Assembly (NCBI GenBank): GCA_009767595.1
Contig: VSDK01022105.1
Span: forward strand, 410,684 to 474,683
Length of the DNA stretch: 64,000 nucleotides
Direction: 5' to 3'
Source of the DNA: Symbiodinium kawagutii
Taxonomy: Eukaryota; Sar; Dinophyceae; Suessiales; Symbiodiniaceae
Below the pieces are notes generated by a model, which had not been told where the DNA came from, did not search any database, and saw only the letters and a list, made by a program, of their open reading frames with translations. This document shows positions 10,890-21,331 of this stretch, piece after piece. Position numbers and translations under genes: made by a program. Within the stretch, counting starts at the first letter, position 1, and every line of letters begins with the position of its first letter.

Positions 10890-11771
10890 TGGTAGAAATC
10901 ATCCTAATTCATTTAGGCAAAAGTGGTTGAGGGAACACCGGATAATCAGTGCTTGATCAATAATCAACCCTTTATCAAATATCAACCCTTCAGGTTTTCA
11001 TAATTAGTTGTTTCTCAATTATCAACCTTCAATCAATCATTGGTTGTTCTACTGGCTTTTTTTTTGGGTGTTCGATGATCGACCCTTAGTCGATCCGTGA
11101 ATCAAATGGTTGGTGAATCGTTATTGCTTAACGACTGATTCGTTTGGTCAATCGACTGTTTGCGCATTACATATTGGTTGATAGTTGATCAGTGCTTAGT
11201 GGTTGGTTCATGACTGAATTGAAATTGCTGGTCTATCATACAAAAAGTGAACCAGAGGACATGGTTACTTTGTGGCTAAGGAATGGCTGATTAATGATCA
11301 ATACGCGTTCGTTAATAGTTCTGAATGCTGAGCCATTGGGTGAACTTGTGAACTGAAGCCGACGGTGCATTTGTGGGCGAATAGTAGCTAATGGATAATT
11401 TTGGCGGTTTATTTGTGGTTGATGATTGTTAAAGCTTGATTTGTGTTTGAGAAATAATTAAGCAAATGGTGGGAATGGTTTAGTTTCCGGTTGGCCTATG
11501 GCAATGAAATGGTTGATGAATGGTTCATAAAAGTTCAGGAATGGATGAGTAGTGACTTGCAAGCCCAAATGAATGGTCAAGCAGGGTTTCATAGAATGGT
11601 TCATGAACGGCTAGAGCATGGTTGACCATAGCACCCACTGGCCGAAGATGGTGGTATGTTTGCTAGGGTTTGAACTGCCAATTTTCGTTCTTTAAACGGT
11701 TGATGGTTCATGTTTAACAACTGCTGAATTGTTGGGGATACTCACCAACAATAGAAAGTCACCATACCAAC
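10890..11771. other. Non-coding degenerate TGGTTGATGAATGG words
   Basis: A long stretch of loosely repeated TTGATCAAT, GGTTGATG and AATGGTT words without a usable open frame. No gene is seen. Confidence 0.5.
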
Positions 11772-11887
11772 TACCCTTTGGTAAACTAACCTGGCAATGG
11801 AAAATCACCATATTTGATAAGAATAATGTAGGAAAACAGCTATAAATGGTGGATTTTCCATTGCTATGTTAGATCACCAGAGGGTAT
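11772..11887. repeat. Family E foldback element, copy 1 of a pair
   Basis: Ends TACCCTTTGGT and ACCAGAGGGTA are near-inverted. GGCAATGGAAAATCACC is mirrored by GGTGGATTTTCCATTGC. A near-identical copy lies 53 bp downstream. Confidence 0.8.
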
Positions 11888-11940
11888 CTACGATTATTCA
11901 TGGTTGTGTTTTCCAACCAATAATATTCAGGGTTGTAGAG

Positions 11941-12065
11941 ATACCCTTTGGTAAACTAACCTGGCAATGGAAAATCATCATAATTAATAAGAAAAATGGA
12001 GGAAAACAGCTATAAGGCTATAAATGGTGGATTTTCCATTGCTATGTTAGATCACCAGAGGGTAT
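11941..12065. repeat. Family E foldback element, copy 2 of a pair
   Basis: Same ends and inner arms as 11772-11887. A small internal duplication (CTATAAGGCTATAAATGG) accounts for the extra length, and a few substitutions separate the copies. Confidence 0.8.
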
Positions 12066-12159
12066 GACCATAATGGCGGGGCAACAACGGTTTTGCGAAT
12101 CGCTCGACCCGTCGTGGTAAAAAAATTTGGCTCACAGGGTGATCCTCAGCCATTGGGGT

Positions 12160-12275
12160 GGCCATCCAACCAGCGGTTCCACCGGGTTTGATCCGAGTCT
12201 CCCTGAACGAGCTCGGCAGGGTCGATGGATTTATGCCTGTTGATACCTGTGGGGAGCTACAAGCAGCTACAAGCA
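12160..12275 (+). CDS. Putative exon
   Basis: In a GC-rich island the plus frame reads AIQPAVPPGLIRVSLNELGR and continues VDGFMPVDTCGELQ. A CAG|GGTCGA or later site could end it, but the boundaries are not secure. No domain is recognised. Confidence 0.25.
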
Positions 12276-12464
12276 GCTACATCATTCTCGTGACAAAACA
12301 CTTGCACCATCATCTTCCAATTTTCTATCGGAACTGCACCGATGAGAACAAATCGGTTCGTGAAAAACATCTAAGAAACTCATTGGATGCAAAAACTCAA
12401 AGACACTGTCAGTGGAATCACCATTTGACAGGTGTTGAGTTAGATGGGGTCCAGCAACCAACAC

Positions 12465-12565
12465 ATGGTGGTTTCTCAAAATAGGGCTACCCCCAAATCA
12501 TCCGTTAATAGTATCTTAATAAACCAACCATTTTGGAAGTTCCCTATCTTAAGAACCCCCCACCA
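12465..12565. repeat. Family A foldback element
   Basis: TGGTGGTTTCTCAAAATAGG at the left, ACCCCCAAATCATCC, AATAAACCAACCATTTTGG, then TCCCTATCTTAAGAA and CCCACCAT at the right. Confidence 0.75.
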
Positions 12566-12585
12566 TGAGATCACTGATCTTCGAA

Positions 12586-12700
12586 TGTGGGGGCAGCAAC
12601 CCGCGCAGTGCCCCGCAGGCAGACGACGCCGTCGCACTGGAGTTTTCAACATGGCTTAGGATCCAGTCCCAGTGAGTCCTGGCAGCAGTACTTGTACCAG
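12586..12700 (+). CDS. Putative exon island ending at a family B repeat
   Basis: The frame GGSNPRSAPQADDAVALEFS continues TWLRIQSQ and then a stop. Another frame ends QQYLYQ at CAG|GTGGGT, exactly where a family B element starts. The reading frame through the island is not settled, but the junction with the repeat repeats the pattern at 10638. Confidence 0.3.
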
Positions 12701-12812
12701 GTGGGTCCCCAGCAGTTTGATTCGTTGGGTTAGTTCACTCCCTACAACTGGTATCAGCTGAGTTAGGCAAATCAACCAACAGCACTGGCCGTGGTTGGAG
12801 GCCCACCTTGTA
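12693..12812. repeat. Family B foldback element
   Basis: The left end TGTACCAGGTGGGTCCCCAG is mirrored by TGGAGGCCCACCTTGTA. The interior contains GTTGGGTTAG. The left end holds a possible GT donor and the right end a TTGTAA with no usable AG. Confidence 0.7.
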
Positions 12813-13029
12813 AATGGTTGCTAAGGGGCATTCTGCACCCATTGATCACTGGTATAAGCCACAAAAAAGGTAGATACTAACCATGGTTGCGAACAGCTTT
12901 GTGGGATGATCATACAAATACGAGAGATACCTGGGAAGTCTTCGGCTTGACGACTAGAAGTTGGACAGGCGGTTTTTTTGTTATGCAACATCGCTGGTTA
13001 CTTTGAACTGAAGTACTGATTCATCAGGA

Positions 13030-13115
13030 ACCTCAAGAGTGTTAGCTTTATTACCAAAATGGTTACAGTACTCTTGGATGATTTGAGGGTACCCCTATTT
13101 TGAGAAGCAACCCTC
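13030..13115. repeat. Family A foldback element (5' half diverged)
   Basis: The right half GGATGATTTGAGGGTACCCC followed by TATTTTGAGAAGCAACC is clear. The left half, ending ACCAAAATGGTTACAG, is eroded. Confidence 0.6.
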
Positions 13116-13205
13116 TGGTGAACATGTGGCTGTTAGACCCTACCAAGAGAGACACCAACTTTATTTTCTAGTCAAGACCAGACAATTTGCTGACTTGCAA
13201 AAGGT

Positions 13206-13607
13206 GTGAACAGCAAGACCGAGTCCAATTTTGCCGTAATAATTGCAGCAGTTTCCTTTGCTTCATATGTCTCGAAACCGACCGGTGTAGTTAGGTCACG
13301 GTTCGTCGACCCAACCTTGACTTCCATACTACACCAAATGGGTCCGATACCGGAAAACAGTGAGGGACATCTCCACAAAGATGAACGAAGTGAATTTTTT
13401 CGGATCGGATGGGCATCCATGGATGCCTCAAAGGTTCGATGTTTTGAATATTTGAACCAACGTCTCCGAAACGAACCTTCCAGTGGAGAGACCGGGGACC
13501 TTCCCAATGGCGCCTTTTCCATGTGCCAGGGCGAGGGGGTGAAGATCATAATTTTTGTCGACTATTTGGTGGTTTCTGAAGCTAAAAATGATTCATTGAA
13601 CCCCTAG
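13206..13607 (+). CDS. Unassigned 133-codon open frame
   Basis: This is the longest ATG-started frame outside the retrotransposon that is not built from simple repeats. It includes MNSKTESNFAVIIAAVSFAS and a segment SEFFRIGWASMDASKVRCFE. The minus strand is also open over most of it (13172-13549), so open length alone is weak evidence. The plus frame has better-balanced charge and few Cys/Trp. A TGAACAG acceptor just upstream (13212) would make it an exon. No domain is recognised and the assignment is uncertain. Confidence 0.35.
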   Translation: MNSKTESNFAVIIAAVSFASYVSKPTGVVRSRFVDPTLTSILHQMGPIPENSEGHLHKDERSEFFRIGWASMDASKVRCFEYLNQRLRNEPSSGETGDLPNGAFSMCQGEGVKIIIFVDYLVVSEAKNDSLNP

Positions 13608-13609
13608 AA

Positions 13610-14185
13610 TCCCGATTAGCTGAAGAATCATGGGCGAATAATTTGTTTAGAATTAAATTGTTCATTGATGGCTAATCATAGGGTTGTAATGTGTTATCTT
13701 TTCATACATGATGGTTGATCACAGAAAATACCAGCAGTTTTAGGGGATATACCAACTGTATGGAGTTTCTTAAGCCAGTTTGGGGACCCCAAAGTTATGG
13801 ATGCTTTATTACTGTAAGTAGTTAGTAATCAACTGGATGATAATTGGGGGAACCAGAGTTGAGGGTGGGCACGTTTAGGTGGCTATGGGTCAATATTAAC
13901 CTACAGGTGTTTTGACCCATAGCCATGTTCGGGGGAAGGAATGAGTCAATGTCAAAAGCAAAAATGGTTGGGTGGCAGCACCCACTCATCATCGGCACTC
14001 CAGGCTGCTTCTTATAAACAAATACGATCGTAATCTTGGATGGTTGACCATGTCAACAGATCACAATTGAAGCTAGTGAAATCTACTTGATCTTTGACCT
14101 ATTTGGAATCTACTGCAGTTGATCTTTCATCTACTTGAAACTAGTTGATCATTAATCTATACTTGAATCTACTTCATTTTTAATC
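13610..14185. other. Non-coding stretch
   Basis: It contains the small family C palindrome at 13880 and, at 14070-14200, repeated CTACTTGA / TTGATCTTT words. No gene is seen. Confidence 0.45.
13880..13925. repeat. Minimal family C palindrome
   Basis: TGGCTATGGGTCAATATTAA at the left meets TTTTGACCCATAGCCA at the right in only 46 bp. These are the two ends of family C with the interior deleted. Confidence 0.75.
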
Positions 14186-14188
14186 TAG

Positions 14189-14404
14189 TTGATCTTTAAT
14201 CTGGTGGAATGTGAACATTCAGCTCGCCATCACTGGCTGTCCCTGGCACCATCCACCGTTGCGATGCCTAAGGGAAACCTCCGACCACCTCTTCCGAACT
14301 TGTTGGGATTGTGTTTGGCCAAGCCAGGCAGGGCCGGCGGTCAACCTGTCACTCGCTGCTGGGGTGTGAGATTCTGTTTGTTAGACATACTGATGCGCTT
14401 TTAA
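14189..14404 (+). CDS. Possible exon in a GC-rich island
   Basis: The frame contains SLAPSTVAMPKGNLRPPLPN then LLGLCLAKPGRAGGQ, open to a stop at 14402. There is no clear splice boundary and no domain. It is included because base composition changes sharply against the TTGATCT-rich flank. Confidence 0.2.
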   Translation: MIFNLVECEHSARHHWLSLAPSTVAMPKGNLRPPLPNLLGLCLAKPGRAGGQPVTRCWGVRFCLLDILMRF

Positions 14405-14483
14405 CCATCACATCACCAAGATCATAAGCAATACTATACTTGTTTGAGCATTATATGATATACATTGTTGTCATTATGGTCAA

Positions 14484-14810
14484 TTAATCATTACCTGTAA
14501 TATATTGTATATGATCGATCATCGTTGCTGCCAACATGAATCCGCTGTGATGACCGGTTTGTGAAAGCTGCGGTGCTTTTAGGGTGTTTAGTACATGTGA
14601 ACTTGTGTGCACAACAGCTGCATCAATGCATCTACGCATTAGATACGGCCAGAGTGATTTGCACTGGCTCCTGGTGTGGAACACACATTGTTGCTGCTCT
14701 GCTGACTCTATTGCTGTTTGGTACGTCCTTTGGAGGGTCGGGTCGCCCCCCAAGCAGCAAACATTCATGGAACCCAAGTGCAACTTACTCATGAAGAGTA
14801 TACAACCGAC
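14484..14810. other. Unresolved both-strand open frames
   Basis: Frames of 77-102 codons are open on both strands over 14484-14874. Composition does not clearly favour one. It may contain an exon. Confidence 0.2.
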
Positions 14811-14922
14811 CCCGAGCGGTTCTCAGTTGCTTAATAGGCCAGTTCAGTATAGTTGTATCTATCACAACTGGTAGTTACCCTGCTTACAAACCAACTTATA
14901 GCTTGTTGGTGGCCCACCATGT
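14811..14922. repeat. Family B foldback element (diverged)
   Basis: ACAACTGGTAGTTACCCTGC, AAACCAACTTATAGC and TGGTGGCCCACCATGT match the right half of family B. The left end ACAACCGACCCCGAGC is eroded. Confidence 0.5.
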
Positions 14923-15620
14923 CAACTAGGGACATGTGACCATCGCATTTCATAAATCAACAAAGAGCAATTCCATTGATGTAGCGCTGGGCTAGCCAGG
15001 TTGCACACGGTTCCCATAAGCACATGGGTGCCCAAGCGTTGCATTGGTTGAGTCGTGCGCAACAGCTGTTTTCGCCTGCCGACAGTGTCGTTCTTAAAAC
15101 TATATGTCGACTAGCAACAGTCATGCATTCAATGGAGTGTATCCTGATTATTATTGTTGAATACAGTATGCTCTATCATTTTTGTTCATTACTTGCTAGT
15201 TGTTTCTTAGTAGAGAAGTGCTGGGTACCCGATAGTAAGCAATAGTCATCGAATGTCATCGAGATATGGGATATTCCATATCAACTCCTGATTCTATGGT
15301 TTTTGTTGCTTCTTCCTGGGTACTCACTCAACAAGTATGATACTCCTGGTATCCAATGAGAAGTAGAAATATACTAGTGGTTCTCTACGATTATTGTTGG
15401 GCACCCAACAACTATGATGTCGTAGTCATAGTTCTCTATGATGGCTATCCTAGTTCTATCTGAATGGTATTCTAGTAGTTGTTTCTTTTTTGTATAAGTT
15501 GTTGGGTGTCCTCTTAGTCCTCTAACTAGTTCTCTTTGATTGTTTGCAGACACACAGATGACCATGTTGCTCCAAATTTGCTCTGCAATCTTGTTAGCTA
15601 GCTACCCTATAGCAAAGCAG
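14923..15620. other. Non-coding or weakly coding stretch
   Basis: A 73-codon plus frame (15024-15245) has no splice support. 15300-15540 consists of AACTATGA / TAGTTCTCTATGAT words. No gene is supported. Confidence 0.35.
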
Positions 15621-15696
15621 TGGCTTCTCAAGTCATATAGGTACCCCAAAATCATCTAATATTGACCTTTTATAGTAATAAACCAACCATGACTTG
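15621..15696. repeat. Family A element fragment
   Basis: GGCTTCTCAAGTCATATAGG, TACCCCAAAATCATC and AGTAATAAACCAACCATGAC are family A words. The outer right end is missing. Confidence 0.55.
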
Positions 15697-15715
15697 TTGT
15701 TTATATGTATTTGTA

Positions 15716-16055
15716 AATGTATATATATATATATATCTACCTTATATATCCAACTACATAAACAGATACATAAATAGATATAGAAATAAGTGAATACATA
15801 GATAAATTATAGATCAAAGAACAAGTAAATAGATTCATAAACAAGTAACTAAATAGATAAACAAATAAGTAGATCAATCGATAACTACATAGATACAAAA
15901 ATACTTGCGTAGATATATATATTTAGATATATTGCATATTAAATTTACAAATACATAATACATACATACATAAATATATCATAAATATGTAGATAAGCAA
16001 ATACATAAGTGAATGAATAAACAAACAGATACCTAAATAGATAGATAAATAGATC
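15716..16055. repeat. AT-rich AGATA/AAATA-type simple repeat field
   Basis: A short (TA)n at about 15719-15735 is followed by degenerate units AGATAAACAAATAAGTAGAT. It is strongly A-rich on the plus strand. Open frames here are Tyr/Phe-rich artefacts. Confidence 0.7.
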
Positions 16056-16060
16056 AATTG

Positions 16061-16168
16061 ATATGGTGGTTTCCCAAAATAGGGGTACCCCCAAATCATC
16101 CATTATTAACCATTTATAGTAATAAACCAACCATTTTTGGGGTTCCCTATTTTGAGAAACCACCATAT
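16061..16168. repeat. Family A foldback element (best-preserved copy)
   Basis: Ends ATATGGTGGTTTCCCAAAAT and ATTTTGAGAAACCACCATAT are inverted, with AGGGGTACCCCCAAATCATC after the left end and TTTTTGGGGTTCCCT before the right. The interior is AGTAATAAACCAACC. The 108-bp size defines the family. Confidence 0.9.
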
Positions 16169-16237
16169 GTATGTAGATTGTTGGGTTTCCAACACCTCAC
16201 TTGTCGCTCCCCTCCAGGGGATGCACAGAGAGATATC

Positions 16238-16310
16238 AGTCGATCCTGTTCGCCCGCCCGGGCCCTCAAACCAGCCGGGTGCACGGTCCGCATGGGTGCC
16301 GTTGTGAATC
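16238..16310 (+). CDS. Putative exon
   Basis: After a strong pyrimidine-rich acceptor (CGCTCCCCTCCAG) the frame reads GDAQRDISRSCSPARALKPA and continues GCTVRMGAVVNR. The 3' end is unclear (GTGCCGTTGTG is a weak candidate region). No domain is recognised. Confidence 0.35.
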
Positions 16311-16319
16311 GTTGTAACA

Positions 16320-17080
16320 GTTGCTGGTTGATCATGATAAACTTGTGGTTCATAATGGTTGATAGTGGGTAATAATGGTTCATAATTAATCATGATGAAC
16401 TTGTGGTTCATAATCATGATTCACAATGGTCAATAATGGTTGATAGTGGGTAATAATGGTTCATAATCATGATAAACTTGTGGTTCAGAATAGCTCAGAA
16501 TGGTTTAGAATGGTTAACAGTGGATAATCATAGGGTCAAAAGTGGTTTATAGTGGTTAGTAGTGGCTGATCATATGATTGATAGTGGTTTGTGATGGCTA
16601 ATAGATAATCATAGGGTTGATAGTGGGTTTACAATGACCAATAATGGTTAACCCTAAACTTGAGGTTAATCAGACAGGGTTAATAAGGGCGATGGTTCCA
16701 CGGTTCAAAGCACGGTGAATGGATTCTTTATTGATGATTCATGAATGGTCAACTATTGGCTATTTGGTGGTTGAGCATGATTAGGAACTGTTCATGGTGG
16801 TACTGATACTGCTTGATTCATTACCAGTGAGTTCTAGTGGGTCAAAACTGGTTGAGTTTTAGTTGCCAATTAAGATTAATGATGATACTTGGACGTGCAT
16901 CCGCACGCAGGTAGTGCAACCAGTTCTTTTAGGCTATCTCTCATGAAGCTATCCCAGGGAAATAACCCCACATTTGCACATTCAAGTACCAATATATGAC
17001 TATGGCGGGGGAACTGAGCTCCATAAAGCCATGGTTTTCATCTCACCTATTACGAGCACAAAGTGATGCATATCACTGCG
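16320..17080. other. Non-coding degenerate TGGTTNATAATGG field
   Basis: 16330-16640 is an imperfect repeat of AATAATGGTTCATAATCATG and TTGATAGTGGG words. The rest has no usable frame. Confidence 0.5.
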
Positions 17081-17084
17081 CCTC

Positions 17085-17160
17085 CAAACCGCGGTGACCT
17101 GGCTGACCTGGAAGTGGACATTCTGTTCCAGCCGCACTGCGGGCATCCAGCCCGACTATC
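17085..17160 (+). CDS. Possible exon
   Basis: The frame APPNRGDLADLEVDILFQPH is followed by CGHPARLST. It is acidic and protein-like, but no acceptor AG directly precedes it. No domain is recognised. Confidence 0.2.
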
Positions 17161-17254
17161 AACCATGACCAATCATTAATAATGCTTTATAGCGGTGAAT
17201 CATAGGGTAGATAGATCTTAATAGTGGTTTCTAGTGGTTAATGACCATGGTACA

Positions 17255-17360
17255 CTGACCCTGCAAACCAAGCATTTTCCAGGAAAATGGCTGGAAATCA
17301 TCGATTTCTATGGTGGAATTTTCCAGCCAGCCAGATTGACGAGTCTACCACCTCAAGGGT
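17255..17360. repeat. Family E foldback element (diverged)
   Basis: CCCTGCAAACCAAGCATTTT at the left, GGAAATCATCGATTTCTATG in the centre and GTGGAATTTTCCAGCC then CCTCAAGGGTATGG at the right keep the family E plan. Confidence 0.5.
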
Positions 17361-17382
17361 ATGGCTACTGCCATGTCTCCAG

Positions 17383-17467
17383 CGTGGCCTCCGTGCAGGC
17401 GAATTCGCACCGCGCCAATTCGCGCCGCCGAGAGGGCGACTACTTGCGCGCCTCGCCGGCGGAAGCA
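17383..17467 (+). CDS. Putative exon, Arg/Ser-containing
   Basis: After a GTCTCCAG acceptor the frame (one leading base) reads VASVQANSHRANSRRREGDY and then LRASPAEA, up to a possible GTTTTT donor at 17468. GC-rich with Arg-rich composition. No domain is recognised. Confidence 0.35.
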
Positions 17468-17877
17468 GTTTTTAGCTGGAGAGTTTGTGTTCAGTCGATG
17501 TTAGCATCTTAGAGGTATGGATTTAAGGCTGGTTATATTTGTATCATCCTTAGCAGTTTTTGTTGAGATGTTTGCTGATGACCTTTCATTCTCAGAGTTT
17601 TGGGGGTAAATGCTTCCATCAAATTTTATGAGTGGAACCAATTGTAGGTGGAGGGTGGTACCAACAATGCAGGATACGTCATGTCCATGCAGGATACGTC
17701 ATGTCGAAGAACATCCCATCAAGGGCACATGTTCTACTCATAGTTTGATGTGTACAGAAAAGTATATAAAAGGTTGTAGTCCACAGGCACACACGTAATG
17801 TATCATCAACAGACTCATCACGTGCCCGGGGTTGGTGTTCTGACATGTTCTGACGATAGAACAATGTTCGATCCATC

Positions 17878-17979
17878 ACTGGTTGATGTTTCAAACATGT
17901 TTTATTTTCCCTAGTGGTTATTGACAAATGGTTGGTTGACAAGCATATTTTTCATGACGGGGTTGATCCCACCAACCAG
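17878..17979. repeat. Family D foldback element
   Basis: CTGGTTGATGTTTCAAACAT, TTTTATTTTCCCTAGTGGTT, ATTGACAAATGGTTGGTTGA, CATATTTTTCATGACGGGGT and CCCACCAACCAG follow the family D order with GGTTG/CAACC ends. Confidence 0.75.
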
Positions 17980-19491
17980 TTTAGGAATCCTGGCCTGAGA
18001 AACAGGGTCTTTGCAGACACAAGCCCAGGCCGTGGACCGAAAATGATTCACGACTGGAATCTCCACAAGCTGAAGAGAAGATGACTAAGCTTGTGGAATT
18101 GATGGAAGATTCAGCTTAGTCATTAACCAATTCCATCATTAACCTGAAGAGAAGATGGTTCATTGATTGGTTCATGATGGGATTCATGTAGGAGGGATAA
18201 TGATGGCTGATGATGGTTAAATGGGTATGGATCGAGAATCATTGCAGTTGGGTTGCTCCGGCCACTAGAGGTGGTCAACACCGACAAACAGTAGCACCTT
18301 ACCGGAAAGGGCTAGCCTTGGCGGGCACGTTACCTCTGTGGTCCGCCACGACATGATCAAACTTTTTCGGTCTAGGTTTCCATGATGAAACCCATCATTT
18401 TTTAACCTTGATGAAGCCGGTGGACTTTATGAGAGATGGGTGGTAATTGGTAGTACGTTTAAGAAACGACGAAGATTGTGTGACCATGGCACTGTAACTA
18501 CGTATGGCAATTCACTATGGTTAAACCATGGTCATCAATGGTTAATGGTGGGCATTTACCGCTATGCTTCACTTCAGAAGTCCACTCCTCAAGGTTTTCT
18601 TAGCCTCGCAGCCTCGCAGCGGCTGAGGTAGCGATGGAGATTCCATCATGGGTGAAGTACAGGCCGGAGCTGCAGTACTAATCATGGAAGTTGTGACCTC
18701 CTGGTAGCCATCATGAAACATGAACATTCTCAATGGTTGGTTTATGGTTAAGCCGATGATGATTGCATAGTAGACTTGGTGATTCCAAGGGTCACTCAGT
18801 GAATATCATTGCTGGCTTTCCTGTTTATAATCTTTGTGGCTAGTTAATGGTCATTTGAGTAATAGCTAATAATGGCTAGTAAGACTCAATCATACTGATT
18901 ACACCAATTATTAACCATTTTTGTTCACCATGAAATACTGTAAGTCATCAATGCACCCATTAATAAAGCCATTAATTACTTTAATCCACTAGTTGACCCA
19001 TTAGTTAATCTGGTTAGTAATACCCATATAACATAGTAATAGCATTATAACATATTAGGGTTGTCAACCTAATTCGTTAATCTGGTTAGTAATCCCATTG
19101 GTTGATCTGGTTATTGAAAATAGTTGTCAACCCATGAACTAAGAAATGCTAATGGCATATTAATCTGTTCACTAATCAATGAACCCATGAATTATGCCAC
19201 TAATTATTCCACCAGTTAACCCATTAGTTAATCAAATTACTAATACTGATTAAGATAGTGGTCAACCCATATACACGCACTGCTAATCAGAGCAATGTGC
19301 ACCACTGCTGATGTGTTGTGGTGAAGACCTGTGCTGATCGATATGGCATGAAGGTTAATATCTTATGGTTCATGATAGCCTTGGGGAGGCGGTCATGATA
19401 ATAGTGGTTAATTAATAGGGGTTACTAACAATGGTTAACCAATTAACGATTATAGGGTTTAGTATTATAGGTTTCAAGCATTTCTTCTCTT
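17980..19491. other. Non-coding stretch with one possible small exon
   Basis: Mostly degenerate TAATGGTTAG / CTAATTAACC words. At 18619-18680, after CCTCGCAG, a frame AAEVAMEIPSWVKYRPELQ looks exonic but is short and ends at a stop just after CAG. Nothing else is supported. Confidence 0.35.
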
Positions 19492-19621
19492 CCCCTACAA
19501 GGTGGGCCCCCAATGACTTTGGTTTGTCGGGTTCTAACTAACTTAACTAGGGCTAAGTACCAGTTATAGGGGTTTATAACTAACCCAACTTATAGGTGGT
19601 TGGGGGCCCACCTTGTAGGGG
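19492..19621. repeat. Family B foldback element (reference copy)
   Basis: The first 22 bases are a perfect reverse complement of the last 22 (outer part CCCCTACAAGGTGGGCC / GGCCCACCTTGTAGGGG). Inside, CTAACTAACTTAACTAGG is partly mirrored by GTTTATAACTAACCCAAC. The left arm carries AAG|GTGGGC and the right arm TTGTAG, so each end resembles a splice site on the plus strand. Confidence 0.9.
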
Positions 19622-20110
19622 TTTACTGTTAACAATTATGATGGGGTTACTAACAATGGTCAATAGGGTTATAATTGTTAGTGGTTAATAATGTTTCCTA
19701 ACAATGGTTAATTACTAACAATGGTGACTAACAACAGTTGGTAAAAAGTATTTAGTTCAATATGCTTGCTAATGATGGTTTAGGCGCGATCACTACCAAT
19801 GACATACAACAACTAGCACCAATAGTGGATCATGATATCAATTAGCACAAGAGCCAATCTCACTAGTAGATCCTACCATCAATATATATATATATATATA
19901 TACGAATAATGCCTCCTCTTTTCTAGTTTTCCAAGATACGGCGGATGATATGCCATCAACAATGTGGGCCACGTCGAAACGGATCTTCCATCAACCCTAG
20001 TAAACAGAGAATAGCAACCATTATCAAGGGCTCAATTGCATCCAACTATACCGGTACTGTTGGGTGAGCTTAACCACCTAACAACAACAACCAGGGGCCC
20101 TGATCCCGCT
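19622..20110. other. Non-coding stretch
   Basis: Repeated TTACTAACAATGGT words (19625-19760) and a (TA)n tract at about 19882-19902. No gene is seen. Confidence 0.5.
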
Positions 20111-20119
20111 GCTGAACAG

Positions 20120-20261
20120 ATGTCGGGGCCAGGACCGAATTCGTGAGATGGAGGCTCGCATGATAGCACTAGATGTGGAGAGCGACACCATACACGACGG
20201 CCAGCTTCTTGACCGCGTCGATGTTGTCAATGACTGTGATTCCAAGACAACAATACTATAA
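20120..20261 (+). CDS. Putative exon, charged helical
   Basis: After CTGAACAG the frame (one leading base) reads CRGQDRIREMEARMIALDVE and then SDTIHDGQLLDRVDVVND, open to a TAA at 20259. The Glu/Arg/Met/Leu pattern is typical of a helical or coiled-coil segment. The exon probably ends earlier, at a GT near 20226. One of the more convincing host coding segments, but unassigned. Confidence 0.4.
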
Positions 20262-20392
20262 ATCACTACTAACCATCATCAAGCAGTATGAGCCGCTATT
20301 AGCCATTCTCAACCACAGTTACCACTACCATTCATTCTTATAACCATAGCTAAGCAATTTATTAATCATAGCTAACCAGCGAAGTAGCCAGA

Positions 20393-20491
20393 GTCAACCC
20401 GCTTGAAAACCACTGTGTTTCGCTGCGCGAAAATCGATTCCTAGAACTCCTCCAGCGGCTGCCAGCGGTCGCCACCACGGCTCCGCGATGA
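20393..20491 (+). CDS. Putative exon
   Basis: The open frame reads VNPLENHCVSLRENRFLELL then QRLPAVATTAPR before a TGA. Preceded by a CCAGAG that could serve as acceptor. Protein-like in this frame; the opposite strand is also open (20394-20588) with poorer composition. Confidence 0.3.
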   Translation, partial: VNPLENHCVSLRENRFLELLQRLPAVATTAPR

Positions 20492-20694
20492 ATGCTTGGG
20501 GCAACGCACGGTTGGATTTGTTGGTTTTTGTTGCTTTATATAATGTAAACCAATACGAATTAGCAGATTCATGACAAACAATATTCACATATAATCACTA
20601 AGAGCTAGACGTATATTTTTTCAATATTATGATACCAACAATCACCAAGGATCGCTAACAACTGTCAGACAATAGTTGCAAGTCACATGTAGAG

Positions 20695-20778
20695 CCAGCA
20701 CCTGCCCAGCAAGCCAGCCATCACGACCGGCATGTGCCGTCGCAAGTCCAACCAGTCAAGGCCGCGGCTTCCGAAATG
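20695..20778 (+). CDS. Putative exon abutting a family C repeat
   Basis: After TGTAGAG the frame reads PAPAQQASHHDRHVPSQVQP then VKAAASEM. The coding-like composition stops where the family C end GGCGAGCTGGGTCAATATTA begins. This is a second repeat family starting at an apparent exon edge. No ordinary GT donor lies exactly there, so the boundary may use a non-canonical site or sit a few bases away. Confidence 0.35.
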
Positions 20779-20894
20779 GCGAGCTGGGTCAATATTAACC
20801 AACCATTAGTGGGGGTTAATGACCAACAAAACTATAGGGAAAACAATGGTTCATGATGGGAAACCGGGGGACTAGGGGTTTTGACCCACTGCCA
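20778..20894. repeat. Family C foldback element
   Basis: GGCGAGCTGGGTCAATATTA at the left is mirrored by GGTTTTGACCCACTGCC at the right. The interior has GGGAAAACAATGGTTCATGA as in the copies at 26221, 44714 and 61843. Confidence 0.8.
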
Positions 20895-20927
20895 AATGAT
20901 CGAAAGCAACGAAGTAAACAAGTATTA

Positions 20928-21092
20928 TATGGTGGTTTCTCAAAATGGTTGTACCATGGTGGTTTCTTAACCAATAAATGGTTCCGTTAGTTCGATTTTT
21001 GGTGGTTTCTTAAAATCGGGGTACCCCAAAAATGGTTGGTTTACTAGTAAAAAAAGGCTAATATTGGATGATTTGGGGGTACCCCCACCATA
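20928..21092. repeat. Compound family A element
   Basis: Three left ends (GGTGGTTTCTCAAAAT, GGTGGTTTCTTAACC, GGTGGTTTCTTAAAATCGGG) precede one right half, GATGATTTGGGGGTACCCCC then ACCATA. It looks like nested or serially duplicated copies. Confidence 0.65.
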
Positions 21093-21211
21093 TAGGCTAA
21101 ATCAGAGTAGTAAGTCATAGTAAGTCGTAAGTCATTGAAGTGTCAATGTAAACTAGTGCTGAAAATTGCATTGCGCAGATCAGTTTTCACTATGATCCTA
21201 GTGGGCTATAG

Positions 21212-21314
21212 CGGGTGTTTCTCAAAATAGGGGTACCCCCAAATCATCCAATACTAGCCATTAGTAATAAACCAACCAGAACTTTGGAGGTCCCCTATGG
21301 ATTGAGAAACCACC
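21212..21314. repeat. Family A foldback element
   Basis: GGGTGTTTCTCAAAATAGGG, TACCCCCAAATCATCC, AGTAATAAACCAACC, GGTCCCCTATGGATTGAGAA and ACCACCA in the canonical order. Confidence 0.85.
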
Positions 21315-21331
21315 AGTGGGCAACCGGTTGC

